The translations under genes were made by a program, and so were the position numbers. Source: Bacteroidales bacterium (GTDB taxonomy: Bacteria > Bacteroidota > Bacteroidia > Bacteroidales > UBA12077). From it: a DNA stretch of 10,291 nt. This document shows positions 7,286 to 10,291 of this stretch, piece by piece. A model generated the notes under the pieces. The model saw only the letters and a list, made by a program, of their open reading frames with translations, made no database searches and was not told where the DNA came from. How positions within the stretch are numbered: the first letter of the stretch is position 1; each line of letters begins with the position of its first letter. The stretch covers positions 1 to 10,291 of the forward strand of contig JAUVLS010000024.1 of NCBI GenBank assembly GCA_030600625.1. The letters are read 5' to 3'.

Positions 7286-8506
7286 TTGAGTTTAGATATT
7301 CAAAAAATACGTAATGATTTTCCAATCTTAAATCAACAGGTTTATAATAAACCTTTGATTTATTTCGATAATGCTGCAACTACTCAAAAGCCGCAAGTTG
7401 TGATCGATGAAGAGCTCAAAATTTATTCTCATGAGAATAGTAATATTCATCGAGGAGTACATTATCTGAGCGAACAATTAACTCAGCGTTATGAAGATGC
7501 CCGAAAAGTAATTCAAGAATTTATTAATGCTAAGCATGATCACGAAGTAATTTTTACAAGCGGAACAACCGAATCGATCAATACTATTGCATTTTCTTTT
7601 GGAGAAAAATATATTTCCGAAGGAGATGAGATTATCATTTCTACACTAGAACATCATGCTAACATTGTTCCGTGGCAAATGCTTTGCAAACGAAAAAAGG
7701 CAATTTTAAAAGTAATTCCGATAAATGATAAGGGAGAATTATTATTAGATGAATATCAAAAATTAATATCTCCGAAAACAAAAATTGTTGCTGTAAATCA
7801 GGTTTCAAATGCACTGGGTACAGTAAACGATGTTAAAAAACTTATTGATATTGCACATCAACAAAATATTCCGGTATTAATAGATGGAGCCCAGAGTATT
7901 CAGCATGGGAATGTTGATGTGCAGGAACTGGATTGTGACTTTTTTGTTTTTTCAGGTCATAAAATATACGGTCCAAATGGAATTGGTGTTTTATATGGTA
8001 AAGAAAAATGGTTAAATGAAATGCCACCGTTTATGACAGGTGGTGAGATGATTAAAAAAGTAACATTCGAAAAAACTACTTTTAACGAACTGCCATTTAA
8101 ATTCGAAGCAGGAACACCAAATTACGTTGGAGCAATCGGATTAGTAGCTGCAATTAATTATATACAGGATATTGGATTAGAAAATATTACTGTATATGAA
8201 CAAGAATTACTGGATTACGCTACCAAAAAACTGGAATCAATCGATGGTCTGAGAATTATTGGAACATCAGAAGAAAAAGTAAGTGTAATCTCTTTCGTTC
8301 TTGATAATATTCACCATTACGATGCAGGAATGGTAATTGATAAAATGGGAATTGCTGTTCGTACCGGTCATCATTGTGCAGAACCATTGATGGATCGTTT
8401 TAATATTGAAGGAACAATTCGGGCATCATTTTCATTTTATAATACCAAAGAAGAAATTGATAAATTACACGAAGCTTTATTGACTGTTAAACAAATGTTT
8501 AGCTAA
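7286..8506 (+). CDS. sufS: cysteine desulfurase SufS
   Basis: SufS is the PLP-dependent group II cysteine desulfurase that converts L-cysteine to L-alanine and holds the sulfur as a persulfide for SufE. The 406-residue product carries all key residues at the E. coli numbering: His123 in LEHHANIVPW, Asp200 and Gln203 in LIDGAQ, PLP lysine Lys226 in SGHKIYGP, persulfide Cys364 in RTGHHCAEPLM and Arg379 in IRASFSFYN. The start must be TTG at 7286. An in-frame TAA lies 6 nt upstream (7280-7282), and no in-frame ATG occurs until well inside the protein. MSLDIQKIRNDFPIL is the conserved N-terminus. The gene sits 17 bp after sufD and 21 bp before sufE, its sulfur acceptor. Confidence 0.96.
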   Translation: MSLDIQKIRNDFPILNQQVYNKPLIYFDNAATTQKPQVVIDEELKIYSHENSNIHRGVHYLSEQLTQRYEDARKVIQEFINAKHDHEVIFTSGTTESINTIAFSFGEKYISEGDEIIISTLEHHANIVPWQMLCKRKKAILKVIPINDKGELLLDEYQKLISPKTKIVAVNQVSNALGTVNDVKKLIDIAHQQNIPVLIDGAQSIQHGNVDVQELDCDFFVFSGHKIYGPNGIGVLYGKEKWLNEMPPFMTGGEMIKKVTFEKTTFNELPFKFEAGTPNYVGAIGLVAAINYIQDIGLENITVYEQELLDYATKKLESIDGLRIIGTSEEKVSVISFVLDNIHHYDAGMVIDKMGIAVRTGHHCAEPLMDRFNIEGTIRASFSFYNTKEEIDKLHEALLTVKQMFS

Positions 8507-8527
8507 ATTGCAATAAAAAATATCAAT

Positions 8528-8947
8528 ATGACATTAAAAGAACAACAGGACGAAATTATTGAAGAGTTTTCGGTATTTGATGATTGGATGGATAAGTACA
8601 ATTACTTAATTGAGCTTAGTAAAGACCTTTCGGTTATTAATCCTAAATATAAAACGCAAGAATATTTAATTGAAGGTTGCCAGTCGAAAGTTTGGCTTTT
8701 TGCCGAAATGGACGGTGACGTGGTGAAATTTTCTGCTGATAGTGATGCAATTATTACAAAAGGTATTGCGGCTCTTTTGGTTCGGGTTTTAAGCGGGCAA
8801 AAACCTGTTGATATACTGAACAATGAATTATATTTTATTGATAAAATTGGATTACAACAAAACTTATCGCCTACGCGATCGAATGGTTTGTTGGCAATGA
8901 TTAAACAAATGAAATTGTATGCTATGGCATATAATGCATCCCGATAA
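8528..8947 (+). CDS. sufE: sulfur acceptor protein SufE
   Basis: SufE accepts persulfide sulfur from SufS, stimulates its activity and passes the sulfur to SufB. The 139-residue product has the normal length and fold pattern. The acceptor cysteine is Cys51 in LIEGCQSKVWL, the same position as in E. coli SufE. Other family blocks are TKGIAALLVRVLSG at 77-90 and LSPTRSNGLLAMI at 113-125. The C-terminus is a helix ending NASR. The last codons and stop fall in TCCCGATAACTAT at 8939-8951, which resembles the perfect palindrome found in queG. No Shine-Dalgarno is present. It is the fifth suf gene; a 111-bp gap then separates it from sufT, wider than the other suf junctions apart from the cassette. 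Confidence 0.95.
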   Translation: MTLKEQQDEIIEEFSVFDDWMDKYNYLIELSKDLSVINPKYKTQEYLIEGCQSKVWLFAEMDGDVVKFSADSDAIITKGIAALLVRVLSGQKPVDILNNELYFIDKIGLQQNLSPTRSNGLLAMIKQMKLYAMAYNASR

Positions 8948-8967
8948 CTATGTATTTCTTCACTATT

Positions 8968-8994
8968 TAGGTAACATTTCTTAAATTGTACCTA
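8968..8994 (+). promoter_or_regulatory. imperfect hairpin in the sufE-sufT leader
   Basis: TAGGTA at 8968-8973 pairs with TACCTA at 8989-8994. After single-base bulges, CA pairs with TG and TTT with AAA around a CTT loop. The right arm runs into the ATG (8994) of the small leader reading frame, so folding would hide that start. It could instead be a DNA operator. Confidence 0.25.
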
Positions 8995-9047
8995 TGACAA
9001 GTAAAGAACAAGTCGAGATGTTCAGGTTATTTTTTTACAAACCCTAA
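8994..9047 (+). CDS. possible 17-residue leader peptide before sufT
   Basis: An ATG at 8994 opens a frame encoding MTSKEQVEMFRLFFYKP and ends in TAA at 9045-9047. That stop overlaps the first bases of the sufT Shine-Dalgarno (TAAGGAGG), and sufT begins 11 nt after it. This is a natural arrangement for translational coupling or attenuation. A frame of this length arises easily by chance, no run of one regulatory amino acid is present, and no ribosome site is visible for it. I hold it as a possibility only. Confidence 0.2.
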   Translation: MTSKEQVEMFRLFFYKP

Positions 9048-9053
9048 GGAGGT
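9045..9053 (+). promoter_or_regulatory. strong Shine-Dalgarno of sufT
   Basis: TAAGGAGGT contains an 8-base complement (AAGGAGGT) to the 16S rRNA tail, with GGAGG ending 6 nt before the ATG at 9059. It is the only clear Shine-Dalgarno in the window. It fixes the start at 9059 rather than the internal Met7. Confidence 0.8.
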
Positions 9054-9058
9054 TATTT

Positions 9059-9379
9059 ATGGAACAAAATGATTTTATGGCTTTAGAAGCAGAAATTGTT
9101 AAAACACTAAAAACAATTTTCGATCCTGAGATTCCTGTGAATATATACGACCTTGGGCTTATTTATGCCATTGATGTGGATGATGATAAAAGGGTTGAAA
9201 TAAAAATGACTTTAACAGCTCCAAACTGTCCAATGGCTGACCAACTTCTTAATGAAGTTCATGAAAAAACCAATGCCATCGAAGAGGTAAAAGAAGCAAA
9301 AATTAATTTAGTTTTTGATCCGTCTTGGGATAAAAGCCTGATGAGTGAAGAAGCGCTTCTCGATCTTGGCCTTCTTTAG
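9059..9379 (+). CDS. sufT: SUF-associated Fe-S assembly/maturation factor SufT (MIP18/DUF59 family)
   Basis: This is a 106-residue MIP18-family (DUF59) protein, the class annotated as SUF system Fe-S assembly protein SufT in Bacteroidota. The family helps mature iron-sulfur proteins. The exact step is not settled; a carrier or targeting role is the usual view. Hallmarks are FDPEIPVNIYDLGLIY at about 21-36 and LTAPNCPMADQL at 52-63, with the conserved Cys57 in the TAPNCP motif. The C-terminal tail (DPSWDKSLMSEEAL) is typical of the short SufT-only architecture. It lies 111 bp after sufE behind an unusually strong Shine-Dalgarno, so it may be translated at a different rate from the rest of the operon. 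A weak hairpin with T tract overlaps its stop. Confidence 0.93.
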   Translation: MEQNDFMALEAEIVKTLKTIFDPEIPVNIYDLGLIYAIDVDDDKRVEIKMTLTAPNCPMADQLLNEVHEKTNAIEEVKEAKINLVFDPSWDKSLMSEEALLDLGLL

Positions 9380-9394
9380 TATCTAATACTTTTT
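9378..9394 (+). terminator. weak stem-loop with T tract after sufT
   Basis: AGTAT (9378-9382) and ATACT (9386-9390) pair around a CTA loop, and T5 spans 9390-9394. This is the right shape and place for the end of the suf operon. The stem is only 5 bp, with one G-C pair, so it is weak. Confidence 0.3.
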
Positions 9395-9428
9395 ATTTTA
9401 TAGTTTAATTTTTCTGATTCTGATAAAA

Positions 9429-9463
9429 GTTTCATGTTCCTGGTTTAAAGTTCAAAGTTGTTG
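9429..9463 (+). repeat. gene-less heptad repeat array (GTTnnnn x5)
   Basis: Five consecutive 7-nt units start with GTT: GTTTCAT at 9429, GTTCCTG at 9436, GTTTAAA at 9443, GTTCAAA at 9450 and GTTGTTG at 9457. Two units (GTTTAAA and GTTCAAA) are identical to units of the left arm of the cassette between sufB and sufC. No four-helix-bundle gene or opposite arm accompanies this copy. Confidence 0.7.
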
Positions 9464-9465
9464 AT

Positions 9466-9506
9466 CTTAGTGAAATTTCGTGTACTTAGAGTCTTAGTGG
9501 TGAAAA
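9466..9506 (+). repeat. degenerate TTAGTG-type repeats ending in an A tract
   Basis: TTAGTG-like units begin at 9467 (TTAGTG), 9477 (TTCGTG), 9486 (TTAGAG) and 9494 (TTAGTG), spaced 10, 9 and 8 nt, and are followed by GTGAAAAAA. From memory, similar CTTxGTG strings are common intergenic repeats in Bacteroidota and often lie near GTT heptads. That is unverified here. Confidence 0.4.
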
Positions 9507-9531
9507 AACGCCAATATGTTGATAATTAGGA

Positions 9532-9539
9532 TACATTTG
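9532..9539 (+). promoter_or_regulatory. candidate -7 box for queG
   Basis: TACATTTG matches TAnnTTTG exactly, 85 bp before the preferred queG start. No well-spaced -33 element was found. It lies after the GTT and TTAGTG repeats and before the AGCTTG heptads, so the latter would be in the queG leader. Confidence 0.35.
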
Positions 9540-9586
9540 TAATATGTTATTTTATTAAAGATTTTAAATAATTAAACCGTTCATGA

Positions 9587-9621
9587 AGCTTGTAACTTGC
9601 AGTATGCAGCTTGAAGCTAAT
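9587..9621 (+). repeat. AGCTTGn heptad array directly upstream of queG
   Basis: Five consecutive 7-nt units are related to AGCTTGn: AGCTTGT at 9587, AACTTGC at 9594, AGTATGC at 9601, AGCTTGA at 9608 and AGCTAAT at 9615. They end 3 bp before the ATG at 9625. Three repeat units make 21 nt, so ATGs at 9583, 9604 and 9625 are all in the queG frame. Confidence 0.65.
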
Positions 9622-9624
9622 TCC

Positions 9625-10291
9625 ATGAAAAACAAAAATCAAATAAAAAAGATTATCAAACAAAAAGCACTTGAACTTGGCTTTTCTGCTGTTGGCATTT
9701 CAAAAACTGATTTTCTTGATAAAGAATCCAAACAGCTTAAGAATTGGCTCAATAATGGTTCCCATGGTGAAATGAATTACATGGAAAATAATTTTGAAAA
9801 ACGGACAGATCCAAGACAATTAGTTAAGGGAGCAAAATCTATTATTTCAGTTTTGCTTAATTATTACCCGGATAAACTTCAAAAAGATAATACATACAAA
9901 ATTTCTAAATACGCATATGGTAAAGATTATCATTTTGTTATAAAAGAAAAATTGCACGATTTATTAGAATTTATTCAAACTGAAATTGGAGATGTAAATG
10001 GTCGTGCTTTTGTAGATTCGGCACCCGTAATGGATAAAGTTTGGGCTGCAAAATCAGCTTTAGGGTGGATAGGAAAAAATACGAATTTAATCTCAAGGGA
10101 ATTCGGTTCGTTTGTTTTTATTGGCGAATTAATTATCGATTTGGAACTGGAATACGATCATCCCGATAGCTATCGGGAAAAGGATTATTGTGGAACCTGT
10201 ACAAAATGCATTGATGCCTGTCCAACAAAGGCATTAACTTCTTATCAGCTCGATGCCAGAAAATGTATTTCTTATTTAACCATTGAGAAAA
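9625..10291 (+). CDS. queG: epoxyqueuosine reductase QueG, 3'-truncated by the window edge
   Basis: QueG carries out the last step of queuosine synthesis, reducing epoxyqueuosine to queuosine in tRNA, with cobalamin and two [4Fe-4S] clusters. The visible 222 codons are about two thirds of the usual protein. They show [17 protein letters not shown] at 58-74, the cobalamin/active-site region [24 protein letters not shown] at 129-152 (read in pieces; Asp131 of DSAPV is the presumed proton donor), and the first ferredoxin motif Cys189, Cys192, Cys195, Cys199 ending in Pro. Cys214 follows. The second cluster motif and C-terminal repeats lie beyond the window. The preferred start is 9625, giving [20 protein letters not shown]; in-frame ATGs at 9604 and 9583 would add 7 or 14 repeat-encoded residues. 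Residues near 180-185 are encoded by an 18-bp palindrome. Confidence 0.94.
   Translation, partial: MKNKNQIKKIIKQKALELGFSAVGISKTDFLDKESKQLKNWLNNGSHGEMNYMENNFEKRTDPRQLVKGAKSIISVLLNYYPDKLQKDNTYKISKYAYGKDYHFVIKEKLHDLLEFIQTEIGDVNGRAFVDSAPVMDKVWAAKSALGWIGKNTNLISREFGSFVFIGELIIDLELEYDHPDSYREKDYCGTCTKCIDACPTKALTSYQLDARKCISYLTIEK
10161..10178. repeat. 18-bp perfect palindrome inside queG
   Basis: TCCCGATAGCTATCGGGA equals its own reverse complement over all 18 bases. It encodes Pro-Asp-Ser-Tyr-Arg-Glu just before the first iron-sulfur motif of QueG. From memory this string recurs in Bacteroidota intergenic regions. I could not test that here. Confidence 0.75.

Noticed and set aside
7842..8027. 61-codon minus-strand frame opposite sufS
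   Set aside because: It is antisense to the catalytic core of sufS, has biased His/Gln composition typical of a shadow frame, and has no family resemblance.
8602..8823. 73-codon minus-strand frame opposite sufE
   Set aside because: It is antisense to conserved sufE codons and has no independent support.
9583..9624. Upstream in-frame ATGs (9583, 9604) as the real queG start
   Set aside because: The added residues are translations of the AGCTTGn repeat. The N-terminus from 9625 already matches the family length and character.

Overview
The window is an AT-rich chromosomal segment that looks like a member of the Bacteroidota, probably a free-living or marine-type Bacteroidales/Marinilabiliales relative. 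The phylum call is an inference from four things. The sufB-C-D-S-E-sufT gene order is usual there. Matches to the Bacteroidota promoter -7 box TAnnTTTG lie ahead of several genes. Shine-Dalgarno sequences are missing ahead of nearly every gene. The FKBP lipoprotein carries an acidic run directly after its lipid-modified cysteine.

Layout. 2-403 is the 3' end of a small membrane protein gene that is cut by the window edge. 490-1380 encodes a CPBP-family (CAAX-type) intramembrane metalloprotease. 1505-1972 encodes an FKBP-type prolyl isomerase lipoprotein. It converges on thiL (thiamine-monophosphate kinase) on the minus strand at 1996-3039. thiL is divergent from a complete SUF iron-sulfur cluster assembly operon: sufB 3183-4634, sufC 5109-5858, sufD 5901-7268, sufS 7286-8506, sufE 8528-8947 and sufT (MIP18/DUF59 family) 9059-9379. 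A 245-bp repeat-bearing spacer follows, then the first 222 codons of queG (epoxyqueuosine reductase), whose product is an iron-sulfur enzyme.

How the genes work together. SufS takes sulfur from cysteine and passes it to SufE. SufE delivers it to the SufB-SufC-SufD scaffold, where clusters are built, and SufT is a maturation or transfer factor. QueG needs [4Fe-4S] clusters and is therefore a likely client. All the catalytic residues I looked for in the SUF proteins are present: Cys364 and Lys226 of SufS, Cys51 of SufE, Cys393 and Glu422 of SufB, His382 of SufD, and the Walker A, signature and Walker B motifs of SufC.

The unusual part is an insertion between sufB and sufC. A four-helix-bundle gene of the 23S-rRNA-intervening-sequence-protein family (S23/TIGR02436-like) sits there with a two-base frameshift near its start. 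It is bracketed by 7-nt-periodic repeats in inverted orientation that include a perfect 13-bp inverted repeat. The layout resembles an intervening-sequence cassette placed in an mRNA operon. A gene-less array of the same GTTnnnn heptads lies at 9429-9463, and a different heptad family (AGCTTGn-like) lies directly before queG. An 18-bp perfect palindrome is embedded in the queG coding sequence. sufT has a near-perfect Shine-Dalgarno, rare in this phylum, which overlaps the stop of a possible 17-codon leader peptide. I saw no tRNA, rRNA, CRISPR array or recognisable transposase.
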